A stretch of 46,917 nt of DNA, taken from Irineochytrium annulatum (Eukaryota > Chytridiomycota > Chytridiomycetes > Chytridiales > Chytridiaceae). Where the stretch lies: positions 1 through 46,917 of the forward strand of contig JADGJL010000081.1 of the NCBI GenBank assembly GCA_027600665.1. Direction: 5' to 3'. Each line of letters starts with the position of its first letter. Positions within the stretch are counted from its first letter, which is position 1. The notes under the pieces were generated by a model, which did no database searches, had not been told where the DNA came from, and was given only the letters and a program-made list of their open reading frames with translations. Made by a program: the position numbers and the translations under genes. Below, in pieces: positions 1-11,280 of this stretch.

Positions 1-474
1 CTTGAGGACAATGGAGCCTGGGTGAGGAGTGGGCGAGGGCTGGACATCGGGTGTGGCGGTTGGGGAGTCGCCGGCTGCCAGAGTCTGTCACGGTCCATGG
101 TAAGCTTCAATCCGACGCAGGGCCCTGGGTACCGGGGTACCACTCCACACGTACCAAGGGGTCGCTTGTCATGGCGACGCCAGGCTGCCAGACGTTGCTG
201 CTTGCCTCGTCGTCGAAGTCATAAAAGACGTTGATGCTGTGATCTCCTGCGGACGCCATAGTAGGTTAGGGCCCTGGGTCGAGAAGAACGGAGAAGAGCA
301 GAAGAAATGAGGGGTGGGGGCGCGAGGGGCTGGGAAGGAGTCGGGTTTTCCAGGGGGACACAGCTCACCTCGTGACCTGTGCAGCTGGGCCGTTGATCGC
401 GAGGCTGTGGGCGCGTCATCGGCGCTGTCTTTTCGGCTGCCGGCCATGATCTCCCCCACGGACGCCGTCTCCAT
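1..474 (-). CDS. 5' part of an unrecognised gene (runs off the left edge)
   Basis: Three exons can be joined with matching phase: 474-369 (ATG at 474), 246-155 and 84-1. The introns are 247-368 and 85-154, both GT-AG. The 94 residues seen start METASVGEIMAG, pass through an acidic and aromatic stretch (FYDFDDEASSNVW), and enter a Pro/Ser/Thr-rich segment that continues past the window edge. I see no domain I recognise. The exon model rests on phase agreement at both junctions (phase 1, then phase 0) and an open frame throughout, not on homology. The product cannot be named from this fragment. Confidence 0.45.
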
Positions 475-818
475 CTTCGACCGCGCAGTGTCGTCGTCGG
501 GGGTTATGATCGCCGGTGGGTGGTGGTGCGCGCAACTGCTGATGATGCCCGTTCCTTTTTTCAGTTGGTCTTGCTGGACCCCTCAAGGAAGAGTTTCATC
601 ACGTGAGTACAGATCATGCATAAACAACACCAATACAGGAAATATATGTAAAACAAATAAAAAACAACACGAACAAAAAAAAAAAAGGAATGTATGCGTC
701 GGGTTCCCTCTCAAGGAAACGGGTTTAACGAAATGGCGTAAATATAGAGATTACTATGTTCGGTGCTTGAATTGGAAATCGAATCGCTGTGAATGAGGTA
801 GGGTGTTGCCGCGTCGGG
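475..818. other. Intergenic spacer
   Basis: This spacer lies between the start of the left-edge gene and the stop of the MATH-BTB gene, so it should hold the upstream region of the former and the 3' end of the latter. It contains an A-rich stretch near 655-690. No coding region is supported. Confidence 0.6.
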
Positions 819-3043
819 CTACGACGACGTCAGCAGCTCCGCCAAAAGATCCCGATCGGCATCTTTGCACCCTAAAGAAATCGCATCGATAAGGGTTTGG
901 GTACTAAGTACTGCAAAAAAAAAGGGGGGAAAGGGAACGGGTTTGACTTACAAGCCTTGAACTGCTCGGGGTCCTGAAGCTTTATCTCCGGTAACCTCGC
1001 TTTTGCAAAAGTCATGCAGACATCCCGAAGGGCAGTGCACTCGCCGCCGCCATACAGTGAAGACTGCGCAAGAAGCTATAAACTTCGTTAGCACGCGAAC
1101 GGAAGAAGTAGAGTTAAGCTAACAGCACTCTTTACCTCAAGAACATCAGAGGCATGGAACGTCTGCGTCGTCTTCAGCAATTCCTTCGCCAAATCCTTGC
1201 CGACAACGTTGTGCAACCCGGGAAGCTGCACATTCGTCAGTCAGGCGTCTACAAAAAACCCCAAAAACTTCGAACCTGATATCGATCGGCGATCATCAAC
1301 ACGTCAAACTTCTCCTCCCGTGTCTTCGGATAAAAGCTCGTAACTTTCGATGTGTAAAGATACTGCATCGCGATTAGATCCACTTCCGCTTCAATCAAGT
1401 TCACCTCAAGCATCGACTTAAACGCCGGCAGCGGCACGTCAAAGATGTCAATCGACGACATGTTCGGCTTCTGCCCTTCGGAACCGCACTGTCCGCACTT
1501 TTTCGACGAAGCGCTGCTGGTTTCGATCCCATCCATCGCGCCCCCCGTGCACACGGACCCCGTCGGCTTCCCGCTCCTGCTTCCCGACCGCGTCTTCACC
1601 CCCACCACGTTCTCCATGCTCCCGCTCGCCGACATCCCGCCCTTGGGGGCCGCGACGCCCGCCACGCCACTGCTGCCACCGACCCTCGCCTGCTGACTCG
1701 AAGACGACGTCTCTGCCGCGGGCGGCGACGCCGTGAACCGAAACAGGCTCGACGGGGACGACACAGCATTGTTGTTGACAGACGAGGATTCCCTGAGGCC
1801 GCTCGTAAACATGGTGCGCCAGTACTCGGATCGCAATGCCAGGATCTGACGGTGGGCTGGGATAACTGTGGGGTTGCCGGTGGTCGTGTCCGGAGACTCG
1901 TAGACGCGGAGCTCGATGTCGGCAAGGACGGACGACATGAGGAGAGACCTACTCTCCGTACAGTCCCGCTCGTCGAGGGTCGAGGCAGAAAGGGACTCAA
2001 GGTCGAGCACCGCAAGACCCTGTGGGCACTCTCCCTTAACCTGAGGAAGCACATCGAAATCGTCAATATACACCGGAGCGCAGTCGCCGAATGGCACGCA
2101 AGACGAACCTCCACGTTCAACAACAAAGAACCGTCTGCTTGCAAAGCTTCCTCCAGCCTCGCCCGATCCAAGTACTTCTTCCAGCCCCAACTAAGAGCCA
2201 CCGAACTCTCAAAGACATTCGAGGATGTGCCGGAATACACGTTGCCGGCATCGGCGCCGTCGGCTGGTCGTGTACGTGGAATAGAGATGGTATATCTGAT
2301 AGATCATAGGCAATATAAATTAAAGAATGGTCATATAAGAGCGAAGGGGAGCAGCACAAGCGTACTTGACGGCACGGGTCCACGTGGAAGGTGACGCATT
2401 CCGATCATTCCGAGACTCATTTCTGTCGATAGCTATTTCGCGCTCGGAGCGTACGGCAGCGAGGTAGATGCTGATGTGACCGGAGTTATCAGGACCGTCA
2501 CCTCTCTATTTGGCAAAAGGGATTGCGATAAGAATACAAGCAATGTCAACAAAAGCGGACGGGAGAGAAAAAGCGCAGCGATAAATAGTAGGGCAAAGCG
2601 ACAACCGAACAGGAAGGGCATCAATATCAGCAAACCAAAACCGAACGTACCGGATGCAAGCGAAGCTCCCACATCCATCCTAAACCACGACTCTATTAGT
2701 CTCTTGCACGCAACCAGCGGCCTGATCGAGCGCATCCTTCCCAGAGCTCGAGCTTCTGGACCCCGCCGCACCATCGTCCAGCCCAACTCCCCAGCTTCCA
2801 ACCCAGGCTCCTCCACCGTGAAGCCCTCTCCCCGGTAATCAAGGCTTCAGCGTCGGCGGGTTCCCCTCACTCACCTGGCAGCCCAAAGCGCGGTGACACG
2901 AGAGAGGGGTTGTCCTCCGACTTGAACTTATCCTTGTCGATTTTGAGGCGGAAGTTGGTTATCCTCCAGTTGAAGTTGATGCAGCATGTGTTGGGGGCGG
3001 ACTCCTTGTTGGTGGCCTGCGGGGAGGAGGTCGAGGTGTCCAT
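819..3043 (-). CDS. MATH-BTB (SPOP/RDX-like) protein, probable Cullin-3 substrate adaptor
   Basis: Exons: 3043-2875, an unresolved middle exon within about 2860-2600, 2501-2366, 2295-2109, 2040-1276, 1225-1136, 1075-952 and 910-819. All resolved junctions keep phase. The N-terminus carries a MATH domain: FNWRITNFRLKI in exon 1, GHISIYLAAVRSERE in the 2501 exon, and WGWKKYLDRARLE in the 2295 exon. A BTB domain follows (DIELRVYES, AHRQILALRSEYWRTMF, IDIFDVPLPAF, LYTSKV, VLMIADRYQ). It is split by a roughly 90-residue low-complexity insert with a CGQC pair. The C-terminal helices look like the 3-box/BACK region of SPOP-type adaptors. In that family MATH binds substrates and BTB binds Cul3. The function here is inferred from family. 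The middle exon is uncertain because two frames are open. Confidence 0.82.
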
Positions 3044-3567
3044 GATGGGATCTGTTCACAGATGATAGCAAGCAAGCGAACCGCTTGTTTTTGACCGAGT
3101 TCGATTTCGAGCTCAACTGATCTTGAAGGAATCAGCGATACAGTGCTGGACTACGCGTCCAGGTAGGAGCATTCCAACAAGATGGTCGCGTTGAAGCAGG
3201 CCGAACTGCAGATATTTAAAAAACAAACGATTTTTCTCTGGCGCCCTTTGGAATCAAGTGTTGAAGTGCAAATGCTCGCCACGCATTCATACCTTACCTC
3301 GGCCTTCTTTTATCAAAAAAAAAGATAGAGTACTCGCCGGCACGCGCTCGTGGGACGTGATCCGCTTTCTCGCTAGCTTTTGATAACGGTGTCTGATGTC
3401 TGATGCAACGCGCTGTTGGCCAAATGTTAACACAAAATCGTACCAGATGCACTCCAGAGAAGTTGTGCTTGCTAATAACAATGCGTATTTATGTGGATTA
3501 GTCGCTGAGTGGAACAGTGGCAAATGACCGTTCCGAACAATTGACGGACGGTACACAATCTGCCACG
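3044..3567. promoter_or_regulatory. Divergent intergenic region
   Basis: This 524-bp spacer separates the ATGs of the leftward MATH-BTB gene and the rightward aminopeptidase gene, so it must hold both promoters. An A9 run lies near 3316. I see no clear TATA box or operator and no supported gene. Confidence 0.5.
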
Positions 3568-6500
3568 ATGGCCGCCTCGACACTCCGCGACGTCCTCCCG
3601 GCGTGGGCCTCCCCGACGTCCTACCGCATGCGCATCGTTCCAAACTTCGCCGGTAACGAGCATGCCGTCGAAGGTGATCTGACCGTTCGCAGGTGATTTC
3701 GTTTACAAGGGCCATGTCGAGATCAGTCTCCAGGTCGCCGAGACGACCGATAAGCTCATGCTGAACGCGAATGAGTTGAACGTGACGAAGGCCTCCATCG
3801 CGGTCACGCATGTCAAGACCGAGACTGCACAGGAGGCCACCAAGATCCAGCACGACCGTGAGAAAGAACGCGTGACGTTGACGTTTGGGAACGCCATTCC
3901 TGCTGGAGCCACAGCTGTGCTTTCTTTCGACTTCACGGGCACGCACAACGACCAAATGGCTGGGTTTTATAGGTTCGCGCGTTGATTAAGGCTTAGAGAT
4001 TTTGTTTATTGAAGAACGGAATTGCAGGTCCGTCTACACCGATGAGAATGGTGTCAAGAAGCACATGGTTGTCACCGATTTCGAGCCTTGCAACGCTCGC
4101 CAAGCTTTCCCATGCATCGACGAGCCGGCCGTGAAGGCGACTTTCGATATCACTCTTGTAGTTCCGCTCGAGCTCATGGCCCTATCGAACATGCCCGTCG
4201 CGAGTGAGGAGCTTGTGACGGAGAACGGGCAAAAACTGAAGGCTATCACGTTCGCGACGACCCCGCTCATGAGTACCTACGTATGTATACGCCCGGGCTG
4301 GTTCTCTTTTGTTGGTTTTCTAAAATAATATTTTAAATAGCTTGTCGCAATGGCTGTTGGTGATTTCGGCTTTGTCGAAACGACGGCGAAGCCTAGAGCG
4401 CCGTCCACCGCAAAGCCAATCACCGTCCGCGTCTACGCCGTGAAAGGGGAAGAGGAGAAGGGGCGTTTCGGGCTCGAGGTCGCGGCTCGCTGCCTCGAAT
4501 TTTTCAGCGAGTTTTTCGCGGAGGAGTATACGTTGCCAAAGTGCGATCTTATCGCTCTTCCCGATTTTGCTGGGTACGTTGTCAGCTTGTTTTATTTCAC
4601 TTGAGAGCTGAAGAATGTGTATAGCGGTGCTATGGAGAATTGGGGCCTGGTGACTTACCGCGCTACTAACCTTCTCTTCGACGAGAAGAGGTCATCTGCT
4701 GCGACTAAGCAGAATATTGCTTACATTATTGGCCACGAGCTGGCTCATCAATGGTTCGGTAATCTCGTGTCGTGCGAGTGGTGGAGTGATCTATGGCTGA
4801 AGGAGGGTTTTGCTACTTTCGTCGGCTGGCTCGCTGTTGACCACCTCTTCCCTGAGTGGGATATTTGGACACAGGTGAGAAAAGCGGTGTTTGCTTGCCT
4901 CGTTGTTTGGGGTGCTAACGCACACTCTTAGTTCATAACTGCCGATCACGCAGCAGCGCTCGGATTAGACTCGTTGCTAAGCTCGCACCCGATTGAGGTC
5001 GTCGTTCAATCGCCGTCTGAGATTTTCGAGATTTTTGATGCTATCAGGTGGGTGCTTCCGCTTGAAGCTTAGTTCTAATAAACCGAAAGCTACGAGAAAG
5101 GTGCCAGCGTTATTCGCATGCTGAACGCAGCTCTTGGAGGCGATACCTTTATGAATGGCGTTCGGCGCTACATCCAGAAGTTCAAATACAACTCCGCCGT
5201 TACGACAGATTTATGGAACTCGCTTTCGGAGGTTTCCGATATGGATGTAAAGTCCTTCATGGCGCCTTGGACAACGAAAACCGGCTTCCCGCTCGTTTCT
5301 GTTGTCAGCGAGAAGTATGACGCCTCGAAGGGAACAATGAGCCTCAAGCTCCGACAGTCTCGGTTTTTAAGAAGTGGCGCACCGAAGCCCGAGGATGACC
5401 AGACGGTTTGGTGGATTCCGGTTGTTGTGGCGACCGATCAGTCACCAGAGGGGCACAAGTTCATTATGTCTGAAAGGGAGGTCGAGGTGACGTTTCCTTA
5501 CACGGAGACGGAGCGGTCGTTTTGGAAGCTTAACGGCGGCGTCTCCGGCTTTTTCCGGGTTCGACTGGAGGAGCGCCACATCGCGAAGCTGGCGAACGTT
5601 CTGCGGCTAAATCCGACGGCCTTGTCGGCGAAGGATCGGCTGAACCTTTTGACGGACACGTTCGAGATGTCCGTTGCTGGTTTCGGAAGCTTTACCGGTT
5701 TCCTACAGTTGGTTCAATCGTTGGAAAAAGAGGAGGACTACACGTAGGGACTATCTCACCTTGATATGCCTAACCATGTCGGAAAATAGTGTTCTGAAGG
5801 TCATCTATGAGAAGTTATCGGAAATTAAATCGTCTCACTACTTGGAGTCGGAGACAATTTTGAAGGCTATTGACGCGCTGATATTCAATATGTTTTCGCC
5901 GAAGGTGAAGATTGTAGATCGCACATACCTGTCTAAACGATCTTTGTGTTGAAAAGGTGAAGCGTGTGGGCTGGGATTACCCTGAAGGCGAGCCATTTTT
6001 GGCTTCAAAAAAAAGGACTATTATTATCAACGCGGCGTGTGCTTCAGGTGACGAGACGTAAGTGACGCGCTCATTGTTAATTGATCATATGATCTAATAT
6101 GACCAAGCGTCGCCTCGGAACTTACCCGCCGACTTCGACGCTTTGCTGCTGGGGACCGTTCCGTTCTTGCGCCCGATCTAGTCCTCCGGGCCTGCGTCAA
6201 CCTCCTTCAACACACGTCAGACCCCGACGCCGACTTTGCTCTCGTCGTCTCCATCATGAAGGACCGGACCTTACCGGACGATCAAAGGAAGGTGGCGTTA
6301 TCGTCGCTCGGCGCCGTAAACTCGATGACGCACATCAACGAGCTCCTCAGCTCGTACTTTTTTGACAAGGACGTAGTTCGGGTTCAGGACGTTTACAGCC
6401 TGCTTTACGGCGTCGTGAATAGGAATAACCAGCCAACTGTGGTAAAGCCGGTAGTTTGGGATTGGATTAAGCAAAACCTGGAGAAAATTTATACGCTTCT

Positions 6501-6816
6501 CAAATCCTCACCAATGCTGTTCGAACGCGTCGTTCTCGCGTTCTCTAATATGCATGGGCTGGACCTTGCTGGTGAGTATTGCTAACTGCCATACGTGGAG
6601 GCTTTGCATTCTAATTGTGCAAATTTTCCAGACGAGGTCGAAGCATGGTTTAAGGGTGAAGACGCAGGCTCAGAAGAAGAGAAAGCTAAGCGGGTGGATA
6701 TGCTTAAGGGAGCAAAGAGAGCGATCAGCCAAGGCCTTGAAGAAATGCGGTCGACTACAAAATGGGTGATTAGGGAGCGCCCGCAGATAAGGGCTTGGGT
6801 GGAGGCGAATATGTGA
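3568..6816 (+). CDS. M1-family zinc aminopeptidase (puromycin-sensitive/AAP1 type), copy 1
   Basis: Eleven exons: 3568-3652, 3693-3972, 4028-4280, 4341-4573, 4625-4874, 4932-5047, 5090-5743, 5790-5904, 5957-6057, 6108-6571 and 6632-6816. Every junction is phase-consistent and gives 911 residues, a usual length for the family. The exopeptidase motif GGAMENWG lies at about 284-291. The zinc motif HELAHQW (H321, E322, H325) is followed 19 residues later by the third ligand, E344, in WLKEGFATF. The N-terminal beta domain (about 1-200) contains [20 protein letters not shown]. The C-terminal ERAP1_C-like helical domain runs from about 530 to 900. The enzyme removes N-terminal residues from peptides. 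There is no signal peptide, so it is probably cytosolic. A closely related copy lies 963 bp downstream. Confidence 0.95.
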
Positions 6817-7779
6817 TTATATTGCCTCGTTTTTTTTTGTTGGAAAATGGCGCTTCGTTGCCGTAGGACGAAGGCACTGAGCGTTTATAAGGGGGCGCAA
6901 CGCCGTGGACATACAAGGCGATGCTTTTTGCAATGTTAACCTAGCGTGCGCGTAGTGATGTTTTGCAGGATGATGAAGGGGCTAAAGCGTCAAGAATCGG
7001 CGGGTGAGCTGGGCCCGTGCTTGTTCATAAGTGCGTTTAGCAGATTGTTGCATAAATTTAGTAACATCATTAAATGTTGTCTGCTACTCTTTCCTTTACC
7101 TTTTTTGTACAATATCGGAGAAAGACTAGGAGTGAATCCTATGGGCTCCTTCGCCTTGAACAAAAGTATTTGGAGCCCTGAGGATAGGTGCTTAGGGACC
7201 ATCTTCGCGTTATTTACGTCTGAATTCTCTCTTGAGCAGTGGGTAATCTCAGAAGATGGTAGAAGTTCTGTGCCACCACAAACTCGAAATTCAACTTAAA
7301 CGATGGAAGTCGAGCGACTGCAACTTGTTACCGAGCAGTATCTCCTCGTCCACTACTTGTGATCGCTATTTAAATCTGTAAATCAGCACGGTGTTCCTTA
7401 CTCGCATATGGAAGACAGCTTGTATGCGTGTCTCGGTGGGCGGATTACATGGTATTGGGTGGCATGTTCATTCTGGAGGTGTTACTTGACAGACCATAGA
7501 CCGCATAGACAAGCGGGGTTATTTAGAGAGTTCGCTCTCTCGTTTATGAGTGGTGTTGGCTGCTGACCTTGTTTTCTGACCATTTCGAATTCGAAACCCA
7601 GAAGTGGTGATTTGGACTGTCGCCACAACGCCACTACTTTTTTTGCGGCATTAGGAAATAAAGGTATCTGGACGCCTTATTATACATTTATTATACAACG
7701 TTTGCAAACATAAATATGCGCCGGCGCAACTCTAAACGAAGAGCTTGCGGCGTCAAAAAGTGTTCTGAACATCATCTCC
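6817..7779. other. Spacer between the tandem aminopeptidase genes
   Basis: This 963-bp region is the 3' end of copy 1 and the promoter of copy 2. It is somewhat AT-richer than the flanking genes. I see no recognisable gene, repeat or structured RNA. Short open frames here (for example 6946-7299) have no domain-like content. Confidence 0.5.
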
Positions 7780-10700
7780 ATGGCCTCAACGGAACGCGAC
7801 GTCCTCCCGGCGTGGGCTACCCCAACGTCATACCGCGTCCGCATCGTCCCGAACCTGACTGGTTTGTTGTGAGGACGCACGCACGCGCTAACTGCTCTTT
7901 TACGCATTCTTCCAGGCGACTTCGTCTTTAAGGGCCATGTCGATATTGCCGTCAAGGTCGCGCAGACGACGGACAAGCTCATGCTGAACGCGAACGAGCT
8001 GGACGTGACGAAGGTCTCCATCAAGGTCACGCACGTCAAGACAGAAACGGTCCAGGTTGCCACCTCGGTCACCCATGACAGTGAGAAGGAACGCGTTACG
8101 GTGGCCTTCGGAAACCCCATCCCGGCCGGATCGACGGCCATGATTACTGCCGAGTTCACCGGGACCCATAACGACCGCATGGCTGGGTTCTACCGGTGGG
8201 TGACACGTTCCAAGCGATATGTGTTCTGACGAGAACGTATAGGTCCGTCTACACCGACCCGAAGGGCGAGAAGAAGCACATGGTGGTGACGCACTTCGAG
8301 CCTTGCAACGCCCGCAGGGCCTTCCCGTGCTTTGACGAACCAGCGTTAAAGGTACACGCAATAGCGCGCCCAGTGGCCGATTACTAAATTTGGCAATACA
8401 GGCTACGTTTGATATCACTCTTGTCGTTCCGTTGGAGCTCACGGCTCTGTCGAACACGAACGTCATGAATGAGGAGCTTGTGACGGAGAACGGCCAAAAG
8501 CTCAAGTCTATTACATTCGCAACTACCCCACTAATGAGCACCTACGTAATGTACCAATGCATGTTTGTGGTGTATTGATGCTATTCCCTTTTCCTAGCTG
8601 GTCGCGATGGCCGTTGGTGACTTTGGATACGTCGAAACGATAGCGAAGCCGAAGTCACCGTCAACCGCGAAACCGATTACCGTCCGCGTCTACGCTACAA
8701 AGGGAGAAGAGAAGAAGGGGCTCCTAGGGCTTGAAGTCGCCGCCCGAACGCTCGAGTTCTTCAGCGAATTCTTTAACGAGGAGTATACGTTGCCTAAGTG
8801 CGACCTCATCGCTGTTCCGGACTTTGCAATGTATGACTTCTGTATTCTGTTTTTGTTTAACCGCAGATGTTAGAGGTGCTATGGAGAACTGGGGTCTTGT
8901 GACCTACCGCAACGTTACCCTGCTGTTTGACGAGAAGAACTCGTCCGCTGCGACCAGGATGCGTATTGCTTACATCGTTGGCCACGAGCTGGCTCATCAA
9001 TGGTTCGGTAATCTCGTGTCGTGCGAGTGGTGGAGTGATCTATGGCTGAAGGAGGGCTTTGCCACTTTCGTCGGCTGGCTCGCTGTTGACCACCTGTTCC
9101 CTGAGTGGGATATTTGGACACAGGTGAGAAAAGCGGTGCTTGCTTGCCTCTTTGTTTGAGGTGCTAACGCTCTTAGTTTATAACTACCGATCACGCAGCA
9201 GCGCTCGGATTAGACTCATTGCTGAGCTCGCACCCGATTGAGGTCGTCGTCCAATCGCCGTCTGAGATTTTCGAGATTTTTGATGCTATCAGGTGGGTGC
9301 TTCCGCTGAAGCTTAGTTCTAATAAACCGAAAGCTACGAGAAAGGTGCCAGCGTTATTCGCATGCTGAACGCAGCTCTTGGAGGCGACACCTTTATGAAT
9401 GGCGTTCGGCGCTACATCCAGAAGTTTAAGTTCAAGTCCGCCGTTACGACGGATCTATGGGAGTCGCTCTCGGAAGTCTCTAACGTGGACGTCAAAGCCT
9501 TCATGGCTTCTTGGACCCTGCAGACCGGCTTCCCGCTCGTCACCATCGTTGACGAGCAGCTTAACGCCTCGAAAGGAACTTTAAGTCTCAAGCTCCGACA
9601 GTCTCGGTTCTTGAGCAGCGGACTACCAAAGCCCGAGGACGATAAAACTATATGGTGGATCCCGGTGGTTGTAACGACGGACCAATCGCCCGATGAAGGC
9701 CACAAAGTCATCATGTCCGAGCGGGAGGCCGAGATTACTTTCCCGTACAAGGAGTCGGAGAGCTCATACTGGAAGATCAATGGCGGAGTCTCCGGATTCT
9801 TCCGAGTCCGACTGGAGGGGCGACATACTGCGAAGCTTGGGAAGGTCTTGCAGCATAACCCGACCGCGTTGTCCGCGAAGGATCGTGTAAATGTGTTGAC
9901 AGACGCGTTTGCTATGTCCATCGCTGGCCTGGGGAGTATTACCGGCTTCCTCGAGTTGGTCCGCTCGTTGGAGAAGGAGGAGAACTACATGTAAGACGGC
10001 ATGTGACTCTTTGGTATTGATGTTAGAGGGACAGCGTGCTCAGGACTATCGATGAGAAACTGTCGGAAATCAAGAAGACTCACTATTTGGAGTCGGAGAA
10101 GATCTTGGGAGCCATCAGCGCTTTACTGCTCAAGATATTCTCGCCAAAGGTGTGAGAAGCAAGTCTCGAAGTTTTAATTTTGACTCTTCTGTCGAGGTGA
10201 AACAGGTCGGCTGGGAGTACCCAAAGAACGAGCCTTACCTAGAAACAAGGAAAAGGACGCTTGTGATCACTGCAGCGGCGCAAGCAGGAGATAAAATGTG
10301 CGTTTTTTCTGCTTGTCTTGTAGCGGGGATCTTCGTCTTTTAATTTACGGCAAACAGCGTCACCACTGAGCTTGTCGCCCGACTTCGCCGCTGGGCCAAA
10401 GGGGACCGTTCCGCCCTCGGCCCGGACCTTGTCTACATTGCATGCGTCAGCCTCCTCCGCAGTACTTCGGACCCTGAAGCCGACTTTTCTCTCGTGGTGT
10501 CGATTATGAACGATAGGACCTTGCCGGATGATCAACGGAAGGTCGCGCTCTCGTCCCTCGGCGCGGTGAACTCTGTTCCGCACATCCGCAAGATCCTGGA
10601 CTCGTACTTTTTTGATAAGAACGTCGTCCGGCCCCAGGATGTCACCGCCCTGCTGTACGGCGTCTTGAGAGAGAACAAGGCGACGGTGGTAAGGCCGCTG

Positions 10701-11052
10701 GTGTGGGCTTGGGTACAGAACAATTTGGAGAAGATCCACACGCTGCTGGAGGCGACGCCGTTGTTGTTTGAGGGCATCATTCTCACGTTCGCGGATCTGC
10801 ACGGGCTGGAATTGGCAGGCAAGTTTTGCGCTTTGGAATCGAGGATGCTGTTTTAATGTTTTGAATTTTACAGACCAGGTCGAGGCGTGGTCAAAGGGCG
10901 AGGACACGGGTGCCGACAAGGCCGTGCGCGTCGAGATGCTGAAGGGTGCGAAGAGGGCCATCAGCCAAGGCCTTGAGGCGATGCGTTCGACCACGCGGTG
11001 GGTCATCCGAGAGCGGCCGAACATAAAGACTTGGGTTGAGGCGAATGCATAA
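7780..11052 (+). CDS. M1-family zinc aminopeptidase, copy 2
   Basis: Twelve exons: 7780-7861, 7916-8195, 8243-8351, 8402-8545, 8598-8830, 8874-9123, 9177-9292, 9334-9990, 10035-10149, 10197-10297, 10358-10818 and 10874-11052, giving 908 residues. Motifs match copy 1: [18 protein letters not shown] (H320, E321, H324) and E343. Both copies therefore appear catalytically intact. It differs from copy 1 by one extra intron (8352-8401). Its last intron, 10819-10873, begins with GC where copy 1 has GT. A central block is nearly identical to copy 1, introns included, while the flanks have diverged. The 12-exon architecture otherwise matches copy 1, so the pair arose by tandem duplication. Confidence 0.95.
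10819..10873 (+). other. GC-AG intron in aminopeptidase copy 2
   Basis: The donor reads G|GCAAGT and the acceptor TTTTACAG. Splicing joins ...GLELAG to DQVEAW in the same phase as copy 1, where the matching donor is G|GTGAGT. GC-AG is the usual minor variant of U2-type introns, and the strong AAGT context fits it. Confidence 0.85.
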
Positions 11053-11280
11053 AACACGATTCTATGACATAAACTCGCTTCTGCAGTGACATGAATTTAG
11101 GATAGAGATTTATTGCACCGAGTTCCATCCGTGGGCAGGATGTGGAACAGCATGTCAAAGTGGAGGTCACGTTTCCTTGTTGAGCGGCCCAGGACCGCGT
11201 TTGTCGCGCAGGCCTCGCACTCGCCGCCGTCCTGGCGACGAGCCTCGTTATTGGGCCCGTGACCTGGGACCCCTTCGACA

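Larger units (their letters stand above)
3568..11052 (+). repeat. Tandem gene duplication of M1 aminopeptidase
   Basis: The two direct copies, 3568-6816 and 7780-11052, share exon order, splice phases and most of the protein sequence. The most similar part, including two introns, is about 4731-5182 against 8980-9425. Confidence 0.95.
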
